DNA of 64,000 bases from Winogradskyella sp. J14-2 (GCF_001971725.1 NZ_CP019388.1:1860001-1924000), one strand, 5' to 3'. Positions 1-8,668 are shown, counted from the first letter of the stretch. Numbers and translations: made by a program. The notes: generated by a model not told the origin, from the letters alone.

Positions 1-236
1 CCGCCTTTTTTTATGAGACAATATAGCACCACAATCTTTACATAAATCTCTATTCTTGTTGTAGACTCCACAATTAAAGTTTTATAATTTTCGTCATTTG
101 TAAATTTAATTCTTCTATTAGCGCAAACTCGTATCTATCATGTTTATGCTATAAAAATAGAAAACAATACTTTTTTCTTGTCTTAAAGCATTGTTATAAG
201 TTTTAGTTTGAAGGCTCTGCTTCGTATCTTTGTAAT
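1..236. other. Non-coding or degenerate stretch before sufS
   Basis: No intact gene is visible here. On the minus strand the frame open from position 81 to position 1 encodes a short Cys-rich stretch with a CKDCG motif, like half of a zinc ribbon, but it has no ATG after its preceding stop. A neighbouring minus-strand frame upstream of it ends at another stop. This could be the end of a frameshifted or truncated gene lying mostly outside the window, or chance. The last 30 bases hold the sufS promoter. Confidence 0.3.
225..232 (+). promoter_or_regulatory. -7 promoter box of sufS
   Basis: TATCTTTG is an exact match to the Bacteroidota -7 consensus TAnnTTTG. It ends only 4 nt before the sufS ATG, so a start of transcription about 5-7 nt downstream would give an almost leaderless mRNA. 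A TTTG lies 14 nt upstream, but that spacing is short; at the 19-nt spacing the sequence is TTTA. Confidence 0.5.
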
Positions 237-1466
237 ATGAAAGTAGAGACACCTTTTAATGCTGAAGTCATCAGAAAAGACTTCCCCATCCTTAACCGAA
301 AGGTTAATGGAAAACCTTTAATATACCTAGACAATGCAGCAACATCACAAACACCTCAACAGGTCATTGATGTTATTGTAGATTACTATAGTAACTACAA
401 CGCCAATATTCACAGAGGTGTGCATGCGTTAAGTCAAGAAGCTACAGATGCTTATGAAAAAGCACGTATAAAAATCCAAAAACACTTTAATGCTGCTAAG
501 GCGTATGAGATTATTTTTACATCTGGTACCACTCATGGTATCAATTTGGTTGCAAATGGGTTCTCTTCAATTTTAAAGAAGGGAGATGAAATTATAGTTT
601 CTGCTTTAGAGCATCATAGCAACATTGTACCTTGGCAAATGCTCTGTGAAAGAACAGGAGCTCAACTCAAGGTAATACCAATGAATAACAATGGAGAATT
701 GGTACTTTCTGAGTTCTACAAGCTGCTTAACCAAAACACAAAACTTGTTTTTGTCAACCATATTTCTAATGCCCTAGGAACTATAAATCCAATAGAAACT
801 ATTATTGAAAAAGCGCATCAAGTTGGTGCTGCAGTATTAGTAGATGGTGCACAGTCGTGCCCGCATATAAAACCAGATTTACAGGCTCTAGATGTAGATT
901 TTTATGTTTGTTCTGCACACAAGATTTGTGGCCCAACTGGTATTGGTATGCTTTACGGAAAAGAAAGATGGCTAAAAAAACTACCTCCTTATCAAGGTGG
1001 AGGAGAAATGATAGCAGAAGTTACCTTTGAGAAAACTACATACGCTGACTTACCACATAAATTTGAAGCTGGCACACCCAACGTTTGCGGTGGTATTGCC
1101 TTTGGTGCTGCCATAGATTACATGAATACCATTGGTTTTGATGCCATTGCTCAGTACGAAAACGAACTTTTGGTTTACGCAACAGAACAACTTTTAAAGA
1201 TTGAAGGCTTAACCATATACGGAACCGCAACACACAAAACCTCTGTTATATCATTTAATGTAGGTAATATTCACCCTTACGATATCGGTACCATATTAGA
1301 TAAAATGGGAATTGCCGTACGTACAGGTCACCACTGCGCCCAACCCATAATGGATTTTTATAGCATTCCTGGTACTATTAGAGCATCTTTTATGTTTTAT
1401 AATACCAAAGAAGAAATAGATGCGTTCATCTCAGCACTTAAAAAAGCAGTAATTATGCTGTCTTAA
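237..1466 (+). CDS. sufS: Cysteine desulfurase SufS
   Basis: PLP-dependent group II cysteine desulfurase, 409 aa, the usual family length. It takes sulfur from L-cysteine as a persulfide and hands it to SufE for Fe-S cluster assembly in the cytoplasm. The LDNAATSQ motif is at about residue 31. The PLP lysine is K229 in the SAHKICGP motif, and the catalytic cysteine is C367 in RTGHHCAQP near the C-terminus, the group II arrangement. sufE and a DUF59 gene follow on the same strand, interrupted by a META lipoprotein gene. sufB, sufC and sufD are not in the window. Confidence 0.96.
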   Translation: MKVETPFNAEVIRKDFPILNRKVNGKPLIYLDNAATSQTPQQVIDVIVDYYSNYNANIHRGVHALSQEATDAYEKARIKIQKHFNAAKAYEIIFTSGTTHGINLVANGFSSILKKGDEIIVSALEHHSNIVPWQMLCERTGAQLKVIPMNNNGELVLSEFYKLLNQNTKLVFVNHISNALGTINPIETIIEKAHQVGAAVLVDGAQSCPHIKPDLQALDVDFYVCSAHKICGPTGIGMLYGKERWLKKLPPYQGGGEMIAEVTFEKTTYADLPHKFEAGTPNVCGGIAFGAAIDYMNTIGFDAIAQYENELLVYATEQLLKIEGLTIYGTATHKTSVISFNVGNIHPYDIGTILDKMGIAVRTGHHCAQPIMDFYSIPGTIRASFMFYNTKEEIDAFISALKKAVIMLS

Positions 1467-1550
1467 CCCAAAGCACAAATAATAGCACTAAAATTTTTTT
1501 AATGCGAGTTTGGCATCAAAAGTGTAATTTAGATTAATAAACCTAAATAT

Positions 1551-2384
1551 ATGAAATTCTTACTGAGTATTATTACATTAGTAGTATTGACAGGGTCTTG
1601 TAATTCTGCTAAAGAAACACTTACAGAACAAAAAAAGCATATGGCACCATCCAGCCTTTCTGGAACTTACAACATAAATCAATTAGAATCAAAAGACATC
1701 TTGTCTAAAGCACTTATAATTACATTTAATGATTCTAAAAATCAGGTTTCAGGATTTTCAGGCTGCAATACGTTTTTTGCAAATTATACAATCAAAGAAA
1801 ATACTATTAAATTCGGACCAATTGCAACATCCAAAAAATACTGTAGACCAGAGCAAAACAACTTAGAAAACACCTTTCTAAAAGCATTAAATAGTATTAA
1901 TACTTTTATTCTTAAAAGTGATGGCGTTACTTTTTTAAATGAAGACACAGAAGTTTTTAAGGCCATAAAAAGTGAAGCCGCAAGACCCAGCAAAGATGAC
2001 ATTGTAAAAGAGAATTACAAAAAACTTAAGGTTATATATAATACCTCATCGAGAAGCTCTTTTAAACATATCGAGATTTCAAAAACTAAAATCAAAATCT
2101 CAAAAGATAGAACTTTAAAAACAACACGCTCCTACGCGTGTGATAAGCAAGATTGGCAAGCGCTAGAAGAACTGCTTAACAATGCAGTAGTAGAACATCT
2201 AGATGCGCTAGAGGCACCAACAGATAAGCGACTTTATGATGGTGCACCGCACGCAACACTGGCCGTTATAAAAGGTGATGTAGAAATGATGACGCCAACA
2301 TTTGATCATGGAAACCCGCCAAAAGAAATAGAAACCCTAGTTAATAAAGTGTTATCTATGGCAGAAAATGCAACTAAACAATAG
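1551..2384 (+). CDS. META domain lipoprotein (HslJ-like)
   Basis: A 277-aa predicted lipoprotein. The N-terminus is a short hydrophobic signal followed by the lipobox LTGSC, with the lipidated cysteine at about residue 17. Residues of about 35-130 look like a META/HslJ domain (GTYNINQL start, SGFSGCNTFFANY core, GPIATSKKYC). The last 120 residues form a second domain that I do not recognise. META domains are found in heat-inducible and surface-associated proteins of unclear biochemical role. The gene stands between sufS and sufE, only 22 bp before sufE, so it may be co-transcribed with sufS, but no functional tie to Fe-S assembly can be read from the sequence. Confidence 0.8.
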   Translation: MKFLLSIITLVVLTGSCNSAKETLTEQKKHMAPSSLSGTYNINQLESKDILSKALIITFNDSKNQVSGFSGCNTFFANYTIKENTIKFGPIATSKKYCRPEQNNLENTFLKALNSINTFILKSDGVTFLNEDTEVFKAIKSEAARPSKDDIVKENYKKLKVIYNTSSRSSFKHIEISKTKIKISKDRTLKTTRSYACDKQDWQALEELLNNAVVEHLDALEAPTDKRLYDGAPHATLAVIKGDVEMMTPTFDHGNPPKEIETLVNKVLSMAENATKQ

Positions 2385-2392
2385 CGATTTTG

Positions 2393-2400
2393 TACCTTTG
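2393..2400 (+). promoter_or_regulatory. Candidate -7 box before sufE
   Basis: TACCTTTG matches TAnnTTTG exactly and lies between the META gene and sufE, 6 nt before the first possible ATG (2407) and 18 nt before the second (2419). It suggests sufE can be transcribed apart from the META gene. No -33 box is seen. Confidence 0.4.
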
Positions 2401-2406
2401 TTTTAA

Positions 2407-2841
2407 ATGAATTTGATTATGACTATTGAAGAAATTCAAAACGAAATCATAGAAGAGTTCTCTATGTTTGAGGATTGGGAAGAACGCTATCAATATATGA
2501 TAGATTTAGGTAAAACCCTTCCTTTAATCGAAGCACAATACAAAACCGATGACCACATTATAAAAGGCTGTCAAAGTAAGGTTTGGGTGCACGCTGAAAT
2601 GAATGATAACAAAGTAGAATTTACTGCAGACAGCGATGCCATTATAACCAAAGGCATCATTGCTATATTAATTAGAGCGTTCTCTAACCAACACCCAAAA
2701 GATATCATTGAGGCAAATACTGATTTTATTGATAAAATAGGCTTAAAAGAACATCTATCACCTACAAGGGCCAACGGATTGGTTAGTATGATAAAACAAT
2801 TAAAAATGTATGCAATAGCATACCAAACACAGCTGAAATAA
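2407..2841 (+). CDS. sufE: Sulfur acceptor SufE
   Basis: SufE-family protein, up to 144 aa. It accepts the persulfide from SufS, stimulates its activity and passes sulfur to the SufBCD scaffold. The conserved acceptor cysteine is in the IIKGCQSKVWV motif (C55 counted from the upstream ATG). Two starts are possible: ATG at 2407, and ATG at 2419 giving MTIEEIQ, the more typical SufE beginning. The -7 box just upstream would leave almost no leader for the first, so 2419 may be the real start. The stop is 1 nt before the next gene. Confidence 0.94.
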   Translation: MNLIMTIEEIQNEIIEEFSMFEDWEERYQYMIDLGKTLPLIEAQYKTDDHIIKGCQSKVWVHAEMNDNKVEFTADSDAIITKGIIAILIRAFSNQHPKDIIEANTDFIDKIGLKEHLSPTRANGLVSMIKQLKMYAIAYQTQLK

Positions 2842-2842
2842 G

Positions 2843-3169
2843 ATGAGCGAATCAACTATAGATACCACTGTACTTGGAGATAAAATAGTCCGTGTTTTAA
2901 AAACCATCTATGATCCAGAAATTCCTGTAGACATCTACGAATTAGGATTAATTTATGATGTTTTCGTAAATGAAGACTACGAAGTAAAAATACTAATGAC
3001 CTTAACTACGCCAAATTGCCCAGTAGCAGAGACTTTACCTTTAGAAGTTGAAGAAAAGGTAAAATCTATCAATGAAGTTAAAGATGCCGAGGTAGAAATT
3101 ACATTCGACCCTCCATGGTCTCAAGACCTTATGAGCGAAGAAGCCAAGCTAGAACTAGGGATGTTATAA
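2843..3169 (+). CDS. DUF59/MIP18-family Fe-S assembly protein (SufT-like)
   Basis: A 108-aa single-domain DUF59 (MIP18, SufT/PaaD) protein. Hallmarks are the DPEIPVDIYELGLIYDV stretch near residue 30, the TTPNCPVAE motif with the conserved cysteine near residue 55, and DPPWSQDLMS near the C-terminus. Family members help mature or deliver Fe-S clusters, and proteins of this size are often encoded in suf operons. It begins right after the sufE stop, supporting co-transcription and a shared role. Confidence 0.9.
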   Translation: MSESTIDTTVLGDKIVRVLKTIYDPEIPVDIYELGLIYDVFVNEDYEVKILMTLTTPNCPVAETLPLEVEEKVKSINEVKDAEVEITFDPPWSQDLMSEEAKLELGML

Positions 3170-3179
3170 ATTACAGATT

Positions 3180-4619
3180 ATGAGCGCTACAGGAATTGAC
3201 GCAATAGCATTCTATGTTCCAAACCTTTATGTTTCTATGGATCATCTTGCTGAGGTTAGAGGAATTCCTGCAGAAAAACTAAAAAAAGGTTTAGGCCTTA
3301 AAAAAATGGCAGTACCAAATATTGGAGAGGATGCTGCTACATTTGCGGCCAATGCACTTCTTAACCTAATAACTCAAAACAACATAGATCCCAACGAGAT
3401 TGGCCGAGTATATCTAGGAACAGAAAGTGCCATAGATGGGTCAAAACCCACAGCAACCTATGCTGTAGAAATCATTGAAAAAGAACTTGCTAAAACTTAC
3501 GGAGAACGGAGTTTTAAAAACTGCGATATTTTAGACATGACATTTGCCTGTGTTGGTGCTGTAGATGCCCTACATAACAGTATTGATTGGGTTAAGCAAA
3601 ATGCTAATAGAAAAGCTGTTGTAATTGCTTCAGATCTTTCTAAATACGACATCAATTCCACAGGCGAATATACCCAAGGCGCAGGTGCAGTAGCTTTATT
3701 GGTAAGTCACAATCCATCGATATTAGAAATTAATTCTGTTTGGGGAATTGCCTCAAAGAGCGAAGGAGACTTTTTTAAACCAAGAAGAATTTTTAAAAAA
3801 GCAGAACTTTTAAAAGCCGTATTCAAAGATTTAAATCTTAATACTTCCGAAGAAAAAATAAATGAATTTATGGCTTCATCAGATTCAGAATTCTGGTCTG
3901 ACAGTAACGATATAGTTGAAGTTTTTAAAGAAGAACCCGTTTTTGACGGGCAGTTTTCTAATGCTTGTTATAATGATAGAATTACAGAAGCACTCGCTCA
4001 TTTTAAAACTCAAAAAGATATAAATTTTAGTAATGATTGGCATAAGATAGTATTTCATTTACCCTATGCATTTCATGGAAGAAGGATTATTTTTGATAAT
4101 TGGTTACAATGGTTAAAAGCTTCTAATACCTATGAAAAATTAGAAAATGAGATAGGTAGATTAGAGGACTCAGACAAAAAAGAGTGGTCTAAAAAAGCTT
4201 ATAAATCTCAACTCTACAGTAACTTTGTAAATTCTAAAATTGCTCAAGGAGAATACGCTTCTTCAGAAATCGGTAACATGTACACGGCCTCAATCTTCAT
4301 GTCTCTTTTAAGCTTGTTGTCAGATAGTTACAATAACAATATTGACCTATCAAGAAAAACTATTGGTTTCATAGCTTATGGAAGCGGCTCAAAATCTAAG
4401 GTTTTTGAAGGTGTTGTAAAAGAAAACTGGAGTTCTAAAGTGTCTTTAATAAAACTTTTTGAAACTTTAAATCAAAGAGCCTCTATAGATGTAGATACAT
4501 ATGAGAATATTCATCGTTCTAAAATTGAAACTCCAATACACAACGGAAGTAAAATTTCGTTAGACTTTATTGAGCGAGAAAAGACTAATTACGGCCTGCG
4601 CCGCTATAGTGTAAAATAG
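3180..4619 (+). CDS. Hydroxymethylglutaryl-CoA synthase
   Basis: A 479-aa thiolase-fold enzyme predicted to condense acetyl-CoA with acetoacetyl-CoA to HMG-CoA, the entry to the mevalonate route of isoprenoid synthesis that many Flavobacteriia use. Catalytic residues can be placed: E82 in LGTESAID, C124 in MTFACVGAVDAL, and H293 in VFHLPYAFHG. It begins 10 nt after the DUF59 gene and ends 3 nt before the DUF2480 gene, so it probably belongs to the same transcript. Other mevalonate genes are not in the window. A related ketosynthase-like role cannot be excluded, but the Glu-Cys-His set fits HMG-CoA synthase. Confidence 0.92.
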   Translation: MSATGIDAIAFYVPNLYVSMDHLAEVRGIPAEKLKKGLGLKKMAVPNIGEDAATFAANALLNLITQNNIDPNEIGRVYLGTESAIDGSKPTATYAVEIIEKELAKTYGERSFKNCDILDMTFACVGAVDALHNSIDWVKQNANRKAVVIASDLSKYDINSTGEYTQGAGAVALLVSHNPSILEINSVWGIASKSEGDFFKPRRIFKKAELLKAVFKDLNLNTSEEKINEFMASSDSEFWSDSNDIVEVFKEEPVFDGQFSNACYNDRITEALAHFKTQKDINFSNDWHKIVFHLPYAFHGRRIIFDNWLQWLKASNTYEKLENEIGRLEDSDKKEWSKKAYKSQLYSNFVNSKIAQGEYASSEIGNMYTASIFMSLLSLLSDSYNNNIDLSRKTIGFIAYGSGSKSKVFEGVVKENWSSKVSLIKLFETLNQRASIDVDTYENIHRSKIETPIHNGSKISLDFIEREKTNYGLRRYSVK

Positions 4620-4622
4620 ATC

Positions 4623-5132
4623 ATGGCAGAGGATATTATAAACAGAGTAGCAAACAGTAAGCTTAAGGTTATTGATTTAGAAGACTACTATCCAAATGGA
4701 CGTCGCGTATTGTTTGATATAAAAAACTGGTTACTAGAAGGGCTAGTGCTTCGCGAAAGTGATTTTAGAACCTCCGTTAAAGAACACAACTGGGCTCAAT
4801 ACAAAGACTGTTATGTTGCATTATACTGTTCAACAGATGCCATTGTTCCCGATTGGGCATATATGCTTATTTCATTAGAGCTTGAAGAATTTTCTAAACT
4901 TACAGCTATAGGCACTCTAGATCATCTAGAATCTATTATCTATACCAAAATAATTTCGGATTTAGATGTTAGCATTTATAAAGACATGCCTGTAATTATA
5001 AAAGGCTGCTCTCATAAACCCGTGCCAACAAACGCTCTAGTTTTACTATCGCAAAAATTAAAGCCTGTTGCCAAATCTATTATGTTTGGCGAGGCCTGCT
5101 CTGCTGTTCCTTTATTTAAAAGGAAAAAATAA
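4623..5132 (+). CDS. DUF2480 family protein
   Basis: A 169-aa soluble protein matching the Bacteroidota-restricted DUF2480 family, with no known function. No signal peptide or membrane segment is seen. The N-terminal half contains LKVIDLEDYYP; a cysteine in KGCSHKPVP and another near the C-terminus (FGEACSAVPLF) are notable. It follows the HMG-CoA synthase gene by 3 nt, so it is co-transcribed with it and the suf genes. Whether it acts in Fe-S or isoprenoid metabolism is unknown. Confidence 0.75.
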   Translation: MAEDIINRVANSKLKVIDLEDYYPNGRRVLFDIKNWLLEGLVLRESDFRTSVKEHNWAQYKDCYVALYCSTDAIVPDWAYMLISLELEEFSKLTAIGTLDHLESIIYTKIISDLDVSIYKDMPVIIKGCSHKPVPTNALVLLSQKLKPVAKSIMFGEACSAVPLFKRKK

Positions 5133-5212
5133 ATGTGACTTATTGTTGTTTTTAAGGTCTAATTCATATTGATTAGATAAGCCAACAGCGTCTTAACAGA
5201 TTAATAAACACT

Positions 5213-5220
5213 TATATTTG
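5213..5220 (+). promoter_or_regulatory. -7 promoter box of the DUF3078 gene
   Basis: TATATTTG, an exact TAnnTTTG match, lies 40 nt before the ATG of the DUF3078 gene, giving a leader of about 35 nt. No clear -33 element is seen. Confidence 0.45.
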
Positions 5221-5260
5221 TAAATTATTTACAACCAAAACCATTAAAATTTAATTCATT

Positions 5261-6169
5261 ATGAACAGAAAATTACTTTTATCCGCAGTCTTAATACTTA
5301 CGGTTGCTTTTAGTTTTTCTCAAACAAAAGAGGAATTACAGGCGCAAAAAGCCGAAAAACAAGCAGAAGCAGACAAATTTCAAGCAGAAGCAGATGCTTT
5401 ACAAGCACAAATAGATGCCTTACCTGGCTGGCGTGTTGGTGCGTTTGGTACCATTGGCGGTAGTTTATCAGGTTTTAACAACTGGTATGCCCAAGGTTCG
5501 CCAAATAATAATTCTGGTAATATTGGCATTACATTTAATGCCTTTGCCAACAAAATTGAAGACAAATATTTTTGGAGAAACTCTCTTTTAGCCAATTTAG
5601 CATGGGTAAAATTTGATGACAGAGACAACCCTACTGATGATGATAGCTTTAGAGCCGGAACAGATGTCTTTAACTTATCGTCTCTTTATGGTCAAAAATT
5701 GAGTGAAAAATGGGCGATCTCCGGTTTAATGGAATACAGAACCACACTCATAGATAACTTTAATGATCCTGGTTTTTTAGACGTTGGTGTTGGTGCAACT
5801 TGGACACCGATTGAAAATTTAATAGTGGTAATACACCCACTAAACTATAATTTTGTTTTTGCAGACAACGATGCTGCCTTTAATTCTTCAGCTGGTGCCA
5901 AAATAGTAGCAGACTATACCAGACAAATTGGTGCCATTGCATTTAAAACTAATTTCTCTACATTTCAAAGTTACGAAGACAGTGATCTCTCTAACTGGAC
6001 GTGGACCAACTCATTTAGTTATACCTTATGGAAAATGATTGGTGTTGGTTTCGATTTTGGTTTAAGAAGCAACCAACAAGAGGCTGCTAATTTCCAAGGA
6101 GTACCTTTAGCTGATGCAGATAACGATTTACAATCATATTACACCATAGGTTTAAGCTACAAATTCTAG
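5261..6169 (+). CDS. DUF3078 outer membrane protein
   Basis: A 302-aa exported protein. Residues 1-20 are a signal peptide ending in FSFSQ. Residues of about 22-52 form a Lys/Glu/Ala/Gln-rich heptad-like segment, probably a short coiled coil. The remainder is the DUF3078 domain, rich in alternating aromatic strands (FGTIGGSLSGFNNW, WTWTNSFSYTLW) and ending in aromatic YKF, typical of a small outer membrane beta barrel. DUF3078 proteins are common in Bacteroidota and uncharacterised. It has its own promoter box and a strong terminator, so it is probably monocistronic. Confidence 0.82.
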   Translation: MNRKLLLSAVLILTVAFSFSQTKEELQAQKAEKQAEADKFQAEADALQAQIDALPGWRVGAFGTIGGSLSGFNNWYAQGSPNNNSGNIGITFNAFANKIEDKYFWRNSLLANLAWVKFDDRDNPTDDDSFRAGTDVFNLSSLYGQKLSEKWAISGLMEYRTTLIDNFNDPGFLDVGVGATWTPIENLIVVIHPLNYNFVFADNDAAFNSSAGAKIVADYTRQIGAIAFKTNFSTFQSYEDSDLSNWTWTNSFSYTLWKMIGVGFDFGLRSNQQEAANFQGVPLADADNDLQSYYTIGLSYKF

Positions 6170-6188
6170 GTAATACATTTAAAACTTT

Positions 6189-6221
6189 AAAAGCCTTTCG
6201 TTAATAACGAAAGGCTTTTTT
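6189..6221. terminator. Bidirectional terminator between the DUF3078 gene and hflX
   Basis: A 14-bp perfect stem (6189-6202 with 6206-6219) and 3-nt loop, with an A tract on the left and a T tract on the right. It sits between two convergent genes and can serve both. Confidence 0.85.
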
Positions 6222-6222
6222 A

Positions 6223-7434
6223 TTATGAAATGTCCTCGACATCAGGATACAAAAAATGATTGTACGGAAAACGGGTTACATGAATTTCTCTTACTTCTTT
6301 ATAGACACGTTTTCTAAATTCATCCATGTTTTCCTTATTCAATGCTGAGATAAAAAGTGCATTATCACCAACTCTAGACATCCAAGTCTTCTTCCATTCT
6401 TCAATTGTAAAGTTTGCCTTGGTGCGTTCTTGCATTAAATCATCTTCCTCAAAAGGTTCTGCCTCGTAAGCATCAATCTTATTAAAAACCATTATGGTTG
6501 GTTTGTCCTTGCTGTCTATTTCATCTAAAATTTGATTGACCGATTCTATATGTTCTTCAAAATTAGAATGCGAAATATCAACCACATGAAGTAGTAAGTC
6601 TGCCTCACGCACTTCGTCTAAGGTACTTTTAAAAGATTCTACCAATTGGGTCGGTAACTTTCTTATAAAGCCTACCGTATCGCTAACCAGAAATGGCAAA
6701 TTACCAATGACTACTTTTCTAACTGTTGTATCTAGGGTTGCAAAAAGTTTATTTTCGGCAAAGACTTCACTTTTGCTAATCACATTCATCAACGTGGACT
6801 TACCTACATTAGTATAGCCAACTAAAGCCACACGAACCATTTTACCTCTATTGCCACGCTGAACGGCCATCTGCTTATCTATGGTCTCAATTTTTTTCTT
6901 TAAAAGCGAAATTTTATCTCTTACGATACGTCTATCTGTTTCAATTTCGGTTTCACCAGGGCCACGCATACCTATACCACCCTTTTGTCGCTCAAGGTGT
7001 GTCCACATACCCTTTAACCGTGGTAACAGATATTCGCATTGTGCTAACTCTACCTGAGTTCTGGCATAACTAGTTTGGGCACGTTGTGCAAATATATCTA
7101 AGATAAGATTGGTTCTGTCTAAAATTTTGCAATTAAGTATTTTACTGATGTTGCGTTCTTGCGCTGGCGAGAGCTCATCGTCAAAGATCACAGTACCAAT
7201 GTCATTTTCTTTAACAAAATTCATTACCGTCTCCATCTTACCAGTTCCTATAAATGTTTTAGGATTGGGCTGCGTCATCTTTTGAGTAAAACGTTTTATA
7301 ACATCACCACCAGCAGTATAGGTTAAAAATTCAAGCTCATCCAAATATTCTTTAGATGTCTCTTCATCTTGTTCCTGAGTAATTATCCCAACAAGAGCAA
7401 CACGCTCTAATTCTATATCTTTTTTCTCTAGCAT
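6223..7434 (-). CDS. hflX: GTPase HflX
   Basis: 403-aa HflX-family ribosome-associated GTPase, which in other bacteria splits stalled or hibernating ribosomes. The N-terminal HflX domain carries the glycine-rich GGIGMRGPGETEIE segment (about 152-165). The GTPase domain has the P-loop GYTNVGKST (206-214), a DTVG G3 motif and NKID G4. A longer reading from 7452 is possible, but that codon lies inside an exact -7 promoter box, so I chose the ATG at 7434. It converges on the DUF3078 gene. Confidence 0.93.
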   Translation of the reverse strand: MLEKKDIELERVALVGIITQEQDEETSKEYLDELEFLTYTAGGDVIKRFTQKMTQPNPKTFIGTGKMETVMNFVKENDIGTVIFDDELSPAQERNISKILNCKILDRTNLILDIFAQRAQTSYARTQVELAQCEYLLPRLKGMWTHLERQKGGIGMRGPGETEIETDRRIVRDKISLLKKKIETIDKQMAVQRGNRGKMVRVALVGYTNVGKSTLMNVISKSEVFAENKLFATLDTTVRKVVIGNLPFLVSDTVGFIRKLPTQLVESFKSTLDEVREADLLLHVVDISHSNFEEHIESVNQILDEIDSKDKPTIMVFNKIDAYEAEPFEEDDLMQERTKANFTIEEWKKTWMSRVGDNALFISALNKENMDEFRKRVYKEVREIHVTRFPYNHFLYPDVEDIS

Positions 7435-7449
7435 AAATAATTTAAAGTA

Positions 7450-7457
7450 CAAAGTTA
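7450..7457 (-). promoter_or_regulatory. -7 promoter box of hflX
   Basis: On the minus strand this reads TAACTTTG, an exact TAnnTTTG match, 15 nt before the ATG at 7434. It overlaps the upstream candidate start at 7452 and so decides the start codon. No -33 box is seen. Confidence 0.5.
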
Positions 7458-7507
7458 CGGAAATGGATTTTCCTTAGTGTATTTTTAAAAAGCTATATTT
7501 TTATGGC

Positions 7508-8458
7508 ATGATTGAAAATTCTAAAACATATACAATAGCTTTTTATAATATTGAAAATTTATTCGATATTAAAAACGACCCATTTACTAATGACGACGAT
7601 TTTTTACCCACATCTGCAAAACGATGGACGTACAAACGTTATCAAAACAAATTAAGAAAGCTAGGCTCTGTCATTTCTCGAATTGGAAAAAATGAAAATG
7701 CCTCACCACCTGTAATTGTTGGCCTGGCCGAGGTTGAAAATAGTAATGTATTGACAGATTTAATACATAGCGAACATTTAGAGAACCTTGGTTACGACTT
7801 TATTCACTTTGATTCTTTAGACGAGAGAGGAGTTGATGTTGCCTTGCTCTACAAGAAAAACGAGTTTGAAATAGAAAATTCAGAAACGTTTTCAGTCTAT
7901 TTACAAAATGAGGAAGGTCTACAAGACTACACGAGAGATATTCTTTTGGTGCAAGGAACTTTAGCAAATGAAAAACTCCATATTTTAGTCAATCATTGGT
8001 CTTCTCGCAGAGAAGGAGAAAAAGAAACCGAATACAAGCGTTTGGCAGCGGCAAATGAAGTTAATTCTGTAATTAAAGGAATTAGGGAAGAAAATAAAAA
8101 TGCTAAGATTATAGTTATGGGAGATTTTAATGACAATCCCCAAGACAAGAGCATTGGTCTTATTGAAAAAGAAAGCAGTCTTTATAACCCTTTTAAAACC
8201 GTTCAGTCTCGAGATAAAGGAAGTATAAATCACGACTTTCAATGGAACATGTTTGATCAGGTTTTGTTTACGGAAAATTTCTTCAATCCAAAAGACTATA
8301 ATCTACGATATGTAAAAGCAGACGTTTTTAATTCCAAATTTGTAACGCAGTATCACGGAAAGTATAAAGGCCAACCATTTAGAACCTATGTCGGAAAAAA
8401 ATACAAAGGTGGATATAGCGATCATTTTCCTGTTTTTATACAATTAAAAACGTCTTAA
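7508..8458 (+). CDS. Endonuclease/exonuclease/phosphatase family protein
   Basis: A 316-aa protein of the EEP (DNase I/Mg2+-dependent phosphodiesterase) fold. Motifs in order: YNIENLFD with the first metal-ligand region near the start, GLAEVEN with the catalytic Glu near residue 78, NHWSSRREGE, VMGDFNDNP with the Asp/Asn pair, and the final YSDHFPVF with the catalytic Asp-His. No signal peptide is present, so it appears cytoplasmic. The substrate (nucleic acid, lipid or small phosphodiester) cannot be told from the sequence. It stands alone, divergent from hflX. Confidence 0.88.
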   Translation: MIENSKTYTIAFYNIENLFDIKNDPFTNDDDFLPTSAKRWTYKRYQNKLRKLGSVISRIGKNENASPPVIVGLAEVENSNVLTDLIHSEHLENLGYDFIHFDSLDERGVDVALLYKKNEFEIENSETFSVYLQNEEGLQDYTRDILLVQGTLANEKLHILVNHWSSRREGEKETEYKRLAAANEVNSVIKGIREENKNAKIIVMGDFNDNPQDKSIGLIEKESSLYNPFKTVQSRDKGSINHDFQWNMFDQVLFTENFFNPKDYNLRYVKADVFNSKFVTQYHGKYKGQPFRTYVGKKYKGGYSDHFPVFIQLKTS

Positions 8459-8485
8459 ACCTTTTGTCGATAAATAAAGTAGTTC

Positions 8486-8527
8486 ATCTATTATACCATT
8501 GTTAACATCATGTTAATAGTCATTTTT
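8486..8527 (+). promoter_or_regulatory. Upstream box 1, shared by both adhesin genes
   Basis: ATCTATTAT, 15 unrelated bases, then ATGTTAATAGTCATTTTT. The same two blocks with the same 15-nt spacer occur at 17252-17293 before the second adhesin gene, with one mismatch in 27 conserved bases. The distance to the start codon is 183 nt here and 184 nt there, while the surrounding sequence has diverged. A binding site or part of a promoter is likely; no exact -7 box follows, although a 7/8 match TATATTCG lies at 8530. Confidence 0.5.
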
Positions 8528-8612
8528 TATATATTCGGGTGAGCAATAAAAGGACGATTAATCAGCGTTTCTGTATGCTTCCCCAAGCCTTATAAAAATT
8601 AAAAAAGTAAAT

Positions 8613-8638
8613 CCTTTGTAGTCAATGTGTTACAAAGG
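8613..8638 (+). promoter_or_regulatory. Inverted repeat in the leader of adhesin gene 1
   Basis: CCTTTGTA and TACAAAGG form a perfect 8-bp inverted repeat around a 10-nt centre, 26 nt in total and ending 30 nt before the ATG. The second adhesin gene has a 26-nt inverted repeat at exactly the same distance from its ATG, with arms CCTTTCTAAT/ATTAGAAAGG. The G-C pair at the sixth position is a C-G pair in the other copy, a compensatory change. It may be an RNA hairpin or an operator. Confidence 0.55.
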
Positions 8639-8668
8639 GTTAAATAATTTCTAACAAACCGATTAATA

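Noticed and set aside
1..84. Minus-strand Cys-rich fragment with a CKDCG motif, like part of a zinc ribbon
   Set aside because: It opens after a stop codon without any ATG, and the preceding coding-like stretch is in another frame. It could be a frameshifted gene end, but too little is in the window to call a gene.
7434..7452. Upstream ATG of hflX at 7452 (adds six residues)
   Set aside because: The codon lies inside an exact -7 promoter box; the ATG at 7434 is preferred.
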